Assembly: GCA_964614415.1 (NCBI GenBank)
Contig: CAZTLE010000006.1
Coordinates: forward strand, 1-44,727
Source of the DNA: CAZTLE01 sp964614415
GTDB taxonomy: Bacteria; Bacteroidota; Bacteroidia; Flavobacteriales; Flavobacteriaceae
Length of the DNA: 44,727 nt
Direction: 5' to 3'
The notes under the pieces were generated by a model, which saw only the letters and a list, made by a program, of their open reading frames with translations, ran no database searches and had not been told where the DNA came from. Position 1 is the stretch's first letter; each line of letters opens with the position of its first letter. Below are positions 32,159 to 40,836 of this stretch, one piece after another. A program made the position numbers and the translations under genes.

Positions 32159-33241
32159 CTATTCGCTCAAAAGCAATGCCTTCATTTTGTGATAGATTTC
32201 AGAGTTCTCATAAATACCTCCAAAATTCTCTGACCCCGGGCCATACGCAAAAACAGGAATCATTGTGGCTGAATGTCCTCCGGTGGAGAAACTGGGCTTG
32301 ATCTTGCTATAGTTACCTTCATCCGGCCCAAGCGTAAAACCTCCGGTTTCGTGATCAGCAGTTACTACGATCAGGGTTTCTCCGTTCTTCATGGCAAAGT
32401 CAAGAGCTACTCCCAGGGTATTGTCGAAATCAATTAGCTCGCTGATAAGATAATCTCCGTCGTTGTCATGGCCTCCCCAATCGATTTGCGAACCTTCTAC
32501 CATGAGGAAGAAACCATTTTCACCACGATTCAGGGAGTTTATGGCGAGTTGGGTGGCATCGGGTAGAAAATCACCCCGTCCTTCGAGCATCTTTGGCATT
32601 GCAGTTTCCGCAAGGAGTAATGCTTGCTTTTCACCAATAGGCTGTTGAGGCATCTGAGTGGTATCTACTGCGAAGCCGTTTTGCACTAAAGCAGCCAATA
32701 GATTCTGTTCATCTTCACGTTGATTGAAGAATCGAAGCCCGCCTCCGGCAAAGAAATCGATTTCCGAACCAACGAGGTTCTCGGTGATATCTTCATATTG
32801 TCTTCTGTTCTTTACATGTGCATAGAAACAGGCAGGTGTCGCGTGTTGAATGGAAGAGGTGGCGATAACACCGGTTTGCATGCCTATTTCTGAAATTTCC
32901 TCTACAATAGTGGGTACCGGAATGGAATCATTGTTTACTCCAACAGCCCCGTTGTAGCTTTTAACTCCCGATGCAAAAGCGGTCGCACCGGCGGCAGAAT
33001 CGGTGATCAACTGCTGCGATGATGAAGTCTTTATAAGTCCCACCACAGGGAAACGGTCAAAATTGGACGGATTCGGGTTAAAAAACTGACTTGCCGAAAC
33101 CTGACTCAACCCGGTTCCATCTCCTATAAATAAGATGATATTCTTTGGTTTTTTAGGAGGGGCTTCTTCCACAACTTCTTGTTTTTGATTACATGAAATA
33201 CAAAGGGAAAGAATTGTAAGAACTGCAATAAGATGTCTCAT
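32159..33241 (-). CDS. Alkaline phosphatase (PhoA-type), predicted lipoprotein
   Basis: Exported phosphomonoesterase (360 aa) of the classical metal-dependent alkaline phosphatase family. The signal ends in a lipobox (LCISC, Cys17). The active site contains ILFIGDGTGLS (metal Asp), LITDSAAGATAFASG with the nucleophilic Ser after Asp, EGSQIDWGGHDND (metal ligands) and VTADHETGGF (metal Asp/His). It is shorter than E. coli PhoA, as is common in Bacteroidota. I see no regulatory site for phosphate starvation. It stands alone between the LamG gene and the glycosyltransferase set. Confidence 0.94.
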   Translation of the reverse strand: MRHLIAVLTILSLCISCNQKQEVVEEAPPKKPKNIILFIGDGTGLSQVSASQFFNPNPSNFDRFPVVGLIKTSSSQQLITDSAAGATAFASGVKSYNGAVGVNNDSIPVPTIVEEISEIGMQTGVIATSSIQHATPACFYAHVKNRRQYEDITENLVGSEIDFFAGGGLRFFNQREDEQNLLAALVQNGFAVDTTQMPQQPIGEKQALLLAETAMPKMLEGRGDFLPDATQLAINSLNRGENGFFLMVEGSQIDWGGHDNDGDYLISELIDFDNTLGVALDFAMKNGETLIVVTADHETGGFTLGPDEGNYSKIKPSFSTGGHSATMIPVFAYGPGSENFGGIYENSEIYHKMKALLLSE

Positions 33242-33304
33242 AACTGTTGGTTTGTTGATATTGGAAAGTACACAAATAATATTGGGAATCGAGTTAGTAT
33301 TGTG

Positions 33305-34162
33305 TTAATTCTGTCCGATGAGTTTTTTACGAATAGACCTCCACCGAAGCGATCGAATGAATTTACCTTCTTCTTCTGAAACCAATCGGCTCATGTTGTT
33401 TTTTTTGGCCTTATGGTATCCTTTCATCGAATTCAAAAAGAAAGAGAAACTTCGCTTGCGAATGGCCAGTTTGAGGGAGTCCAGTATCGTTAGCAGCAAC
33501 CCGAAGCGCTGGCGGTATAAAGACTGTCCGGCCAGGTATTTGGTGGCAGGGGTATACACTTTTCCGGTCGGTTTTAGGTGCTTTACGTGCAGGTTGTCAT
33601 CTACCTGTACGGACCAACCCCGAAACAGCGCAAGGAATTCATCAATCGTATCCCATCCCATAGCAGTGACCAGTCCTCCAATGTCCTCAAAGCATTTCTT
33701 ACGATAGGCCTTCAGAGCACCACGAAGATGTAACTTACCGGTAAGGCCCTCGACTACCCAGTTTCCCTTTTTTTCAATGGTGCAGACACCTCCGGCGATT
33801 CCGCAATTCGGGTTCCTGGAGAATGATTCGACGAGTCGTTCCAGGTAGTTTGACGGAAAAATAAGATCGGCATCAAACTTACAGATAACATCATACTCCG
33901 AATCCAGTGTTGCCAGGCCCTCGTTGAAAGCAGCAACAATCTTTCCTCCGGGTTCATGCTCTCCTTTGGAATTTCTTTGAACGGAGGAGATATATGCATG
34001 CCTATTTGCATACTCGTTAACGATATTCTGAGTGTTGTCGGTCGACCCGTCGTTCACAACGACAATTCGTTTTGGAGGATATGATTGATTGGTCAGGGAC
34101 GAAAGTGTTTCTCCAATGTGGTCCTCCTCGTTATAGGCCGGTATGATGATATAGAAATCCAA
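33305..34162 (-). CDS. Glycosyltransferase family 2 protein (tandem copy A)
   Basis: GT-A fold transferase (285 aa) using a nucleotide sugar. It has the N-terminal FYIIIPAYNEEDHIGETL, VVVNDGSTDNTQ, the metal-binding DxD equivalent FDADLIFP, and GWDTIDEFLALFRGW before conserved VKHLKPTGKVY. There is no membrane helix. It is a paralogue of the next gene, with about half of the residues identical, including the C-terminal EGKFIRSLRWRSIRKKL. The start is a TTG at 34162, because the upstream gene's stop codon lies three codons before it and no other start is available. It is the last gene of the KAS III-methyltransferase-GT-GT set. Confidence 0.9.
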   Translation of the reverse strand: MDFYIIIPAYNEEDHIGETLSSLTNQSYPPKRIVVVNDGSTDNTQNIVNEYANRHAYISSVQRNSKGEHEPGGKIVAAFNEGLATLDSEYDVICKFDADLIFPSNYLERLVESFSRNPNCGIAGGVCTIEKKGNWVVEGLTGKLHLRGALKAYRKKCFEDIGGLVTAMGWDTIDEFLALFRGWSVQVDDNLHVKHLKPTGKVYTPATKYLAGQSLYRQRFGLLLTILDSLKLAIRKRSFSFFLNSMKGYHKAKKNNMSRLVSEEEGKFIRSLRWRSIRKKLIGQN

Positions 34163-34165
34163 TGA

Positions 34166-35017
34166 CTATGTTGTAAGCTTTCCACGGATGCCAGACCATC
34201 GCAAACGCCGAATGAACTTTCCTTCATCTGCATTCACCAATGGTTGAACTTTGTTCTGCGAAGCCGAAAGATACCCCTTAAAGCTATGCATAAAAAAAGA
34301 GACGCTTCGCTTTTTCAACGCCAACTTGGCTATGGCTATGGTCGACAACAGCCATCCGTAGCGCATTTTGTACATGGCCTCTCCCTGCAATCGAAGTGCT
34401 GCCCTGGAATACACCTTGCCGGTTGGCTTCAAATGTTTTACACGAAGGGTCTCATCCGTAACAACAGACCATTTGTGATACCGGGCCAGTAGCCCGTCCA
34501 CGGTATCCCATCCTATTGATTTTTTAAGTCCTCCAATGGCCCGGAAGCATTCCTTTCGGTACAGCTTTATCGGACCGCGAAGTTTATTTTTTTTGGAAAT
34601 GGACTCATAGACCCATTCGTTCCCTTTTTGAATGTAAAGGTTACCTCCTGCCATTCCTATGTTAGGGTCAGCTTCGAAAATCTCCTTCATCCGTTGGAAA
34701 TAGTTTTTAGGAAGCACAATGTCTGCGTCAAACTTGCCGAGGACATCGTAGGAATTGCCCAATGTCTTATACCCCTCTTCGAAAGCAGCGATCACCTTAC
34801 TGCCGGGTTCATGTCGATCTTCCGATGTCAACGTAAGAGAGCTAATAAATGAATGACTCGCTGCAAACCGATCTACAATGGCTTGTGTCCTGTCAGTAGA
34901 GCCGTCATTTACGACAATTGCTTTTTCCGGGGTCAGAGACTGATCCACTAGAGACTGAAGCATTTGTTCGATGTACGCCTCTTCATTATAGGCGGGTATG
35001 ACAATGTAGAACGTCAC
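34166..35017 (-). CDS. Glycosyltransferase family 2 protein (tandem copy B)
   Basis: GT-A fold transferase (283 aa) with FYIVIPAYNEEAYIEQML, VVNDGSTDRTQ, KFDADIVLP (DxD), GGLKKSIGWDTVDGLLARYHKW and VKHLKPTGKVYSRAA. It is clearly a tandem duplicate of the gene at 33305-34162. The start is a GTG at 35017 overlapping the methyltransferase stop (GTGA), which indicates translational coupling. With the methyltransferase and KAS III-like genes it suggests a small surface glycan or glycolipid pathway. The acceptor is unknown. Confidence 0.9.
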   Translation of the reverse strand: MTFYIVIPAYNEEAYIEQMLQSLVDQSLTPEKAIVVNDGSTDRTQAIVDRFAASHSFISSLTLTSEDRHEPGSKVIAAFEEGYKTLGNSYDVLGKFDADIVLPKNYFQRMKEIFEADPNIGMAGGNLYIQKGNEWVYESISKKNKLRGPIKLYRKECFRAIGGLKKSIGWDTVDGLLARYHKWSVVTDETLRVKHLKPTGKVYSRAALRLQGEAMYKMRYGWLLSTIAIAKLALKKRSVSFFMHSFKGYLSASQNKVQPLVNADEGKFIRRLRWSGIRGKLTT

Positions 35018-35538
35018 GATTTTCTTTCGGCGTATACAAGATAGTACTTAGGGGTAAATCTACGCAGAATTGGCCTGATGCCTATTTTGCGAACGGGATT
35101 TGCGAACTTTTCACGTTTTCGGATGCGCCATCCTGATTTTTCGAGAAGCCAATCGAACTGCCAGTCCTCAAACTCATCATAGTATCTTTCCTTGTTGTCA
35201 GATTCATTTTTATACGTAGACGCAAACCATAGCTTTAGCGGAACAGATGCTACAAGTTTGCGTGCTCTAATATCCTTAAGGAGGTTATAAGGAGACATCA
35301 TGTATTCAAAAACCCCAAAAGCCGTCACAACATCGAAAGTGGCGGACTGAACGGCTGAGGTATCCTGATCCAGATCTACGCCAGTGGTATTGGTGACCTC
35401 ATATCCTTTTTCCCGTAATGTCTTTGAAAAGGGGTTTTCAGTCCCAAGGTTCAATATCTTTTCTTCGGGAGAAATAACACCCTTAAGAAAGCTCAAAGTA
35501 TGCTTGTATCTTTTTTTTGGAATTTTCCCCTTATACAT
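35014..35538 (-). CDS. Small class I SAM-dependent methyltransferase-like protein
   Basis: 174-residue protein with a methyltransferase-like Rossmann core: ILNLGTENPFSKTLREKGYEV at the usual motif I position, where the glycine pattern is reduced, then VDLDQ as the acidic end of strand 2, and ATFDVVTAFGVFEYMMSPYNLL, the typical motif IV region. The C-terminal half (YYDEFEDWQFDWLLEKSGWRIRKREKF) resembles lipid or sugar methyltransferases. It overlaps the following glycosyltransferase by four bases and starts three bases after the KAS III-like stop. The catalytic competence of the degenerate SAM loop is uncertain. Confidence 0.78.
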   Translation of the reverse strand: MYKGKIPKKRYKHTLSFLKGVISPEEKILNLGTENPFSKTLREKGYEVTNTTGVDLDQDTSAVQSATFDVVTAFGVFEYMMSPYNLLKDIRARKLVASVPLKLWFASTYKNESDNKERYYDEFEDWQFDWLLEKSGWRIRKREKFANPVRKIGIRPILRRFTPKYYLVYAERKS

Positions 35539-35540
35539 GG

Positions 35541-36599
35541 CTATATGCGATACGCCACAGCATTGATGTTCATGCCGGCGCCGACACTAGCAAAGATAAT
35601 TACATCTCCCTCATTCAGGGAATGATCCTCCAGTTTTCCTTTTCGAATGAGATCGAAAAGTGTGGGTACTGTGGCAACGCTCGAATTTCCAAGTGTTTCG
35701 ATGGTCATGGGGAGCACGTCCGTAGGTGGGGTTTGACCGTAGAGCTTGTAAAAGCGCTGAATGATGGCTTCATCCATCTTTTCATTCGCCTGATGGATCA
35801 ATATTTTCTTTACGTCCCCAATCGGAATATCTCCTTTGTCAAGGCAAACTTTCATTGCACCGGGAACATTGGACAGTGCGAATTCATAAATTTTCCGACC
35901 GTACATTTTGATATAGCGCCGGGCATCGGTTAGTTCCTGATTGTTCGACTCGCCGAAATAAATGAAATGAGCTTCATCATAGGAAAACGTGGCGCTGTAA
36001 TGACTAAGTATGTGCTCACGGTCGTCTCCGGCTTCTATCACGGTCGCTCCGGCACCATCACTGTAGATCATGGAATCGCGATCGTGCTGATCCACAACAC
36101 GGGAAAGGGATTCGGCGCCTATAACGAGACATTTTTCGGCCATACCGGCCTTTATAAATGCCTGAGCCTGGATCATTCCTTCCACCCAACCCGGACAACC
36201 AAACAGTATGTCGTACGCAACGCACTCCGGATTTTGGATGCGAAGACTGTGCTTAACTCTGGAGGCCAAACTTGGAACCGTATCGCTCTGCATGGTACCA
36301 TGTCTTACATCACCGTAGTTATGTGCCACAATAAGGTAATCCAGGGTCTCTTTATCGATCCCTGCATCCTTAATGGCCTCTTCGGCGGCGAAAAAAGCAA
36401 TATCGGAAGTGTTGAGCTTGTTCTTTATATAGCGTCGTTCGCTAATACCGGTTATAGCCTTGAACTTTTCAATGATAATCTCATTTTCCTGTCCAAAGGT
36501 TGATCCGTCCTGGTTGTAGAAGTCATGATTTTGAAAATTCTCATTCTTTTCTACCCGGTTTGGAATATAGCTACCCGAACCTGTGATTCTTACGCCCAT
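35541..36599 (-). CDS. 3-oxoacyl-ACP synthase III (FabH)-like ketosynthase
   Basis: Thiolase-fold condensing enzyme (352 aa). The catalytic triad is intact: Cys135 in YDILFGCPGW, His269 in ILIHQANEKM and Asn305 in TLGNSSVAT. The N-terminal SGSYIPNRV and the C-terminal FASVGAGMNINAVAYR are typical. Compared with housekeeping FabH it is longer, with an N-terminal insertion (residues about 20-45), as in KAS III-like enzymes of specialised pathways. It is the first gene of a tightly packed set with a methyltransferase and two glycosyltransferases, so it may start or modify a lipid in that pathway rather than serve general fatty-acid synthesis. Confidence 0.9.
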   Translation of the reverse strand: MGVRITGSGSYIPNRVEKNENFQNHDFYNQDGSTFGQENEIIIEKFKAITGISERRYIKNKLNTSDIAFFAAEEAIKDAGIDKETLDYLIVAHNYGDVRHGTMQSDTVPSLASRVKHSLRIQNPECVAYDILFGCPGWVEGMIQAQAFIKAGMAEKCLVIGAESLSRVVDQHDRDSMIYSDGAGATVIEAGDDREHILSHYSATFSYDEAHFIYFGESNNQELTDARRYIKMYGRKIYEFALSNVPGAMKVCLDKGDIPIGDVKKILIHQANEKMDEAIIQRFYKLYGQTPPTDVLPMTIETLGNSSVATVPTLFDLIRKGKLEDHSLNEGDVIIFASVGAGMNINAVAYRI

Positions 36600-36624
36600 C
36601 TGTAATAGTTTGGCTAAATGTACG

Positions 36625-36632
36625 CAAAATTA
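36625..36632 (-). promoter_or_regulatory. Possible -7 element of the KAS III-like operon
   Basis: TAATTTTG on the minus strand fits TAnnTTTG and lies 25 bases before the ATG. No good -33 element is visible. The remaining spacer to gcvP (36633-36800) contains only a GC-rich hairpin near 36759-36778 without a T run. Confidence 0.35.
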
Positions 36633-36800
36633 GAGGACCGTATCCGGAAAGATGGTATCAATTCCCGATGTTCAATATGCCTTTTCAAGGAGCAAGGGAG
36701 TAGCATTCTACTAATAAGGCCAATCTGCCTTCTATGTACGTATCCATCGAAAGCTACAGGTCGCCCGGCTCGACCGGGAAAATGTTAGGAGAAGACCGGT

Positions 36801-39644
36801 TTACATATAATCCTCGATAGGGGCGCAGGTACAAATGAGATTACGATCTCCATAGGCATCATCCACACGTCGTACAGCAGGCCAGAATTTGTTTTCCGCA
36901 ATATAATCCAAAGGGAAAGCGGCATCTTTCCTTGAATACGGGAAATCCCAGTCATCTGAGGTGACCATACTTTGGGTATGTGGAGAATTCTTTAAGACAT
37001 TGTTGAGGTCGTCTTTGCCGGCAGCATCAATTTCCTTGCGTATAGCGATCATGGCATCACAGAAGCGATCCAGTTCTTCCATACTTTCACTTTCGGTGGG
37101 CTCTACCATGATCGTTCCGGCTACCGGAAACGAGACAGTAGGTGCATGGAAACCATAATCCATTAAACGTTTGGCAATGTCCGTCACTTCAATACCGTGT
37201 TCTTTGAAAGGTCGGCAATCGATAATCATTTCATGTGCAGCCCGACCTTTCTCTCCGGAATAGAGCACGCTGTAATGACCATCCAGTCGTTCCTTGATAT
37301 AGTTGGCATTGAGGATGGCATATTCCGTGGCTTCCTTGAGTCCTGAAACGCCAAGCATGGAAATATATCCGTAGGAAATAATACAAGCCAGGGCACTTCC
37401 CCAGGGAGCTGCAGAGATGGCGGTTATCGCATCACTGCCGCCGGTCGGAATAACCGGATTGGATGGCAGAAAAGGGACCAGCTGTTCTGCAACGCAGATG
37501 GGGCCAACTCCGGGTCCGCCGCCGCCATGCGGAATAGCAAAGGTTTTGTGCAGATTAAGGTGGCATACATCGGCTCCAATTGCGCCGGGATGCGTTAAAG
37601 CAACCTGGGCATTCATATTTGCACCGTCCATATACACTTGCCCGCCATTATCATGAATGATGGAAGTAATCTCGCGAATAGCGGATTCATATACGCCATG
37701 TGTTGACGGATAAGTGACCATAAGAGCCGCCAGGTTGTCTTTGTGCTCTGTGGCTTTTTCCCGCAAATCGTTAACGTCGATGTTTCCTTCTTCTGTTGCC
37801 TTGGTAACCACCACTTTCATGCCGGCCATCACTGCACTGGCCGGATTGGTGCCATGGGCAGAGGAGGGGATAAGGCATATGTTCCTGTGGCCTTCCCCAC
37901 GGGATTCGTGATAAGCTTTGATAACCATAAGTCCGGCGTATTCCCCTTGTGCACCCGAGTTAGGCTGCAAGGATGTGCCGGCAAAACCGGTGATCTCAGT
38001 AAGTTGATCTTCCAGCTTTTTCAACATCTCCTGATATCCCTGTGCCTGATCAACAGGTACGAACGGATGGACGCCATTCCATTGCGGGTTGCTCAAGGGA
38101 AGCATTTCAGCGGCCGCATTGAGCTTCATCGTACAGGACCCCAATGAGATCATAGAATGGTTAAGAGCGAGATCCTTGCGCTCCAGTTTCTTGATGTACC
38201 GCATCAACTCGGTTTCGCTATGGTAGCTGTTGAATACCTCATACGTCATGAAGTCCGTTGAGCGAGCTGCAGATTCCGGAATCGCCGATCCTTCATCACA
38301 GGCCGTGATGGGATTGGTCTCCTTACCGGCGGCCTGGGCAAAAACAGCAATTATGTCGTTTACATCGGCCACTGAAGTTTTTTCGTTGAGCGATATGGAT
38401 ACCGTATTCTCAACCGGGTAGTGAAAGTTCATACCCGCGCTTTCGGAAAGCTCTTTTATTTGAGCGGCATTTGCACTTACCGAGATCGTATCGAAATACG
38501 AATCGTTTTGTTGCTCATACCCCAGCTTTTTCAGTGCGTTGGAAAGCGTAAGGGTCATGGCGTGTACTTTTTCAGCTATATATAGCAAGCCGTCGGGTCC
38601 GTGATACACGGCATACATTCCTGCCATTACGGCCAGGAGTACCTGGGCCGTGCAGATGTTGGAAGTTGCTTTAGCCCTTTTGATGTGTTGCTCGCGGGTT
38701 TGTAATGCCATCCGAAGTGCTCTGTTGCCATTGGCATCTTTGGTCACCCCGATGATTCTTCCGGGAATATTTCGTTTGTACGCTTCAAGAGTGGCAAAGT
38801 AAGCGGCATGAGGCCCGCCGTATCCAAGGGGGATCCCAAATCGCTGTGTGGTCCCCACGACTACATCAACTCCCAATTCCCCTGGAGCTTGCAGCTTCAC
38901 CAGGCTCAGAATGTCGGCAGCCACGGCAACCTTAATTTGCGCAGCCTTGGCATTTTCAACGAAACTTGCATAATCGAACACCGCTCCTGAAGCCCCGGGA
39001 TATTGAAGAATGGCTCCGAAAAAGCCTTCGGCAAAATCGAAATCCTCATGATTTCCCACCACCAATTCTATACCAAGTGGCTTCGAACGTGTTTGTAAGA
39101 GCGATAGGTTTTGCGGTAGAATTTCTTCAGAAACAAAAAACTTATTCGCATTGTTCTTCTTTTGTTCGCGTTCCCTCACGGCGAACAATAGCGCCATGGC
39201 CTCTGCAGCAGCCGTCGCCTCATCCAATAGCGAAGCATTGGCAATTTCCATTCCGGTAAGGTCGGTCACCATTGTTTGGAAATTGAGAAGTGCTTCAAGC
39301 CTTCCTTGCGCTATCTCGGCCTGGTAGGGGGTATAAGCTGTATACCAACCGGGATTCTCGAGAATATTTCGCTGTATTACTGCGGGTGTATTACAGTCGT
39401 GATATCCAAGCCCTATATAGGATTTGAACAACTTGTTTTTGGCTCCTAATTCATTGATGTGAGCCAGGTATTCCTGCTCACTCATGGGAGGATCCAATGA
39501 AAGCTCTTCGGAGAGACGTATGTCGTCCGGAATTGTTTCGTTTATAAGTTGTTCCATGGAGTCTGCTCCTATGGTCTTGAGCATTTGAGGGAGGTCACTT
39601 TTTCTGGGGCCAATGTGACGTAGCGCAAAAGAATCTGTGTTCAT
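36801..39644 (-). CDS. gcvP: Glycine dehydrogenase (aminomethyl-transferring), P-protein
   Basis: PLP-dependent P-protein (947 aa) of the glycine cleavage system: it decarboxylates glycine and passes the aminomethyl group to the lipoyl group of H-protein. It is the full-length fused form. The N-terminal half (RHIGPRKSDLPQMLKTIG, YTPYQAEIAQGRLEALLNFQT) resembles the alpha subunit. The C-terminal half contains the PLP lysine, Lys700, in LHKTFAIPHGGGGPG, and SLGSCTMKLNAAAEM. The other components (gcvT, gcvH) are not in the window. It is divergent from the UbiA-like gene. Its -7 element TATTTTTG is at 39669-39676. Confidence 0.97.
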   Translation of the reverse strand: MNTDSFALRHIGPRKSDLPQMLKTIGADSMEQLINETIPDDIRLSEELSLDPPMSEQEYLAHINELGAKNKLFKSYIGLGYHDCNTPAVIQRNILENPGWYTAYTPYQAEIAQGRLEALLNFQTMVTDLTGMEIANASLLDEATAAAEAMALLFAVREREQKKNNANKFFVSEEILPQNLSLLQTRSKPLGIELVVGNHEDFDFAEGFFGAILQYPGASGAVFDYASFVENAKAAQIKVAVAADILSLVKLQAPGELGVDVVVGTTQRFGIPLGYGGPHAAYFATLEAYKRNIPGRIIGVTKDANGNRALRMALQTREQHIKRAKATSNICTAQVLLAVMAGMYAVYHGPDGLLYIAEKVHAMTLTLSNALKKLGYEQQNDSYFDTISVSANAAQIKELSESAGMNFHYPVENTVSISLNEKTSVADVNDIIAVFAQAAGKETNPITACDEGSAIPESAARSTDFMTYEVFNSYHSETELMRYIKKLERKDLALNHSMISLGSCTMKLNAAAEMLPLSNPQWNGVHPFVPVDQAQGYQEMLKKLEDQLTEITGFAGTSLQPNSGAQGEYAGLMVIKAYHESRGEGHRNICLIPSSAHGTNPASAVMAGMKVVVTKATEEGNIDVNDLREKATEHKDNLAALMVTYPSTHGVYESAIREITSIIHDNGGQVYMDGANMNAQVALTHPGAIGADVCHLNLHKTFAIPHGGGGPGVGPICVAEQLVPFLPSNPVIPTGGSDAITAISAAPWGSALACIISYGYISMLGVSGLKEATEYAILNANYIKERLDGHYSVLYSGEKGRAAHEMIIDCRPFKEHGIEVTDIAKRLMDYGFHAPTVSFPVAGTIMVEPTESESMEELDRFCDAMIAIRKEIDAAGKDDLNNVLKNSPHTQSMVTSDDWDFPYSRKDAAFPLDYIAENKFWPAVRRVDDAYGDRNLICTCAPIEDYM

Positions 39645-39668
39645 TCAAATAGGATTATTTAAGGATAA

Positions 39669-39676
39669 CAAAAATA
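39669..39676 (-). promoter_or_regulatory. -7 promoter element of gcvP
   Basis: TATTTTTG on the minus strand, 24 bases before the gcvP ATG. The -33 region is poor. I see no convincing glycine riboswitch in the short leader. Confidence 0.4.
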
Positions 39677-39762
39677 CAACATAATCCCGTAAAAAGCAGA
39701 CGTTGGATGGTCCTCGAAATGATAAGTTTTTAACCGAAAGCAGGGGTTACTAACACATTGGC

Positions 39763-39770
39763 TATTTTTG
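39763..39770 (+). promoter_or_regulatory. -7 promoter element of the UbiA-like gene (near-leaderless)
   Basis: TATTTTTG ends four bases before the ATG at 39775. With transcription normally starting about 5-7 bases after this element, the mRNA would have essentially no leader. No clear -33 element is seen. Confidence 0.45.
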
Positions 39771-39774
39771 TTCA

Positions 39775-40596
39775 ATGAGCGTCCTTAAAGCCATCTTTGA
39801 CTTTTACCTGAATGCCAGTATTCATGTGGCTTTAGCGGTTTGTGCCCTGGTAGGAGTTACCTGGATGCACTTTGAACTACCATGGGACTACAGTTTGCTG
39901 GCTTTTGTTTTTTTCGGAAGTATTACCGGGTACAATTTCATAAAGTATGCGGGTCGTGCGCGCTTTCATCATCGCAGCCTAACGCGTGACTTAAGGGCTA
40001 TTCAGATTTTCTCTCTATTGTGCTTTATAGTACTTGGCTGGTTTGCAATTGATCTACCGGAAGAGGTTTGGTGGACACTTGGGATATCAGCATTACTTAC
40101 GTTTCTCTATGCGGTTCCCTTTGTAAGATTGAAAAGCCTCAGAACTCTGGCGGGGATCAAGATATTTATAGTCGCGCTGGTGTGGGCCGGCGTCACCGTA
40201 GTTGTGCCCCTGCACGCTGCCGGGTTGTCCATGGATTGGGATATTTGGGTAACGACCCTGCAACGCTTCCTTTTGGTCATAGCACTTACCTTGCCTTTTG
40301 AGATCCGTGATATGAACTATGATGCGATCGCCCTGGCTACCATTCCACAGCAATGGGGTGTGAGGCGTACTAAATTTCTGGGAGTTGTCATGTTGCTACT
40401 GGTTGTGATTTCAGAATTTCTGAAGGACGAACTCAACCTTGGCTATTGGGTCATCGAGGTGCTTGTATGCATCGACATCGCATTTGTGCTCATTATTGCA
40501 CAAAAAGAACAACCGAGATACTTTGCCTCTTTTGTAGTGGAAAGTATCCCGATTGTTTGGTGTTTACTACTTTTTCTTTTCGGGAAGCTATTTTGA
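39775..40596 (+). CDS. UbiA prenyltransferase-like integral membrane protein
   Basis: 273-residue protein with about eight membrane helices. The layout resembles the UbiA superfamily: the segment LPFEIRDMNYDAIALATIPQQWGVRR (about residues 177-202) matches the second Asp-rich motif and following TxPxxxG loop. The first Asp-rich motif (normally NDxxDxxxD) is replaced by YNFIKYAGRARFHHR (about 53-67), so prenyl diphosphate binding may be altered or lost. It is divergent from gcvP, and its 3' end overlaps the convergent anti-sigma-like gene by nine bases. It could be a quinone/lipid prenyltransferase relative of unknown substrate. Confidence 0.7.
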   Translation: MSVLKAIFDFYLNASIHVALAVCALVGVTWMHFELPWDYSLLAFVFFGSITGYNFIKYAGRARFHHRSLTRDLRAIQIFSLLCFIVLGWFAIDLPEEVWWTLGISALLTFLYAVPFVRLKSLRTLAGIKIFIVALVWAGVTVVVPLHAAGLSMDWDIWVTTLQRFLLVIALTLPFEIRDMNYDAIALATIPQQWGVRRTKFLGVVMLLLVVISEFLKDELNLGYWVIEVLVCIDIAFVLIIAQKEQPRYFASFVVESIPIVWCLLLFLFGKLF

Positions 40597-40830
40597 CATT
40601 TCCTGCTTGAGCTGTTGCTTTAGTAGGTCCTTGTCAACAGCATTCATTGTCTTGACTCGTGGGTCTTTAACCCTTCTTGTGAGCTTGGTATTACGTGCAG
40701 TGTATTTGCGACATGCACGGCAGTAGATCAAATGAATATTCAGTTTGATCTTCTCCCACAGGGTAGCTTCCTTGTACTGATTCTTATCACAGATGTGATT
40801 TGCCTCGTGGCATTCTAGCTTGATGTTCAT
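40588..40830 (-). CDS. Short zinc-binding anti-sigma factor-like protein
   Basis: 80 residues, soluble, no membrane helix. The central motif His33-x3-Cys37-x2-Cys40 (HLIYCRAC), preceded by ECHEANHICDKNQY, is the arrangement of zinc anti-sigma (ZAS, zf-HC2) domains. Its gene starts six bases after the ECF sigma factor stop, the classical sigma/anti-sigma pairing. The C-terminal part is basic and short, so it has no sensor or membrane domain of its own; release could depend on zinc/thiol chemistry or on a partner. Assignment rests on the motif and context. Confidence 0.72.
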   Translation of the reverse strand: MNIKLECHEANHICDKNQYKEATLWEKIKLNIHLIYCRACRKYTARNTKLTRRVKDPRVKTMNAVDKDLLKQQLKQEMSK

Positions 40831-40836
40831 ACTTCT

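Noticed and set aside
36759..36778. GC-rich hairpin near the gcvP 3' end as a terminator
   Set aside because: Stem is only 5 bp with no T run on either strand.
39645..39774. Glycine riboswitch upstream of gcvP
   Set aside because: The predicted leader is only about 20 bases and shows no tandem aptamer-like structure.
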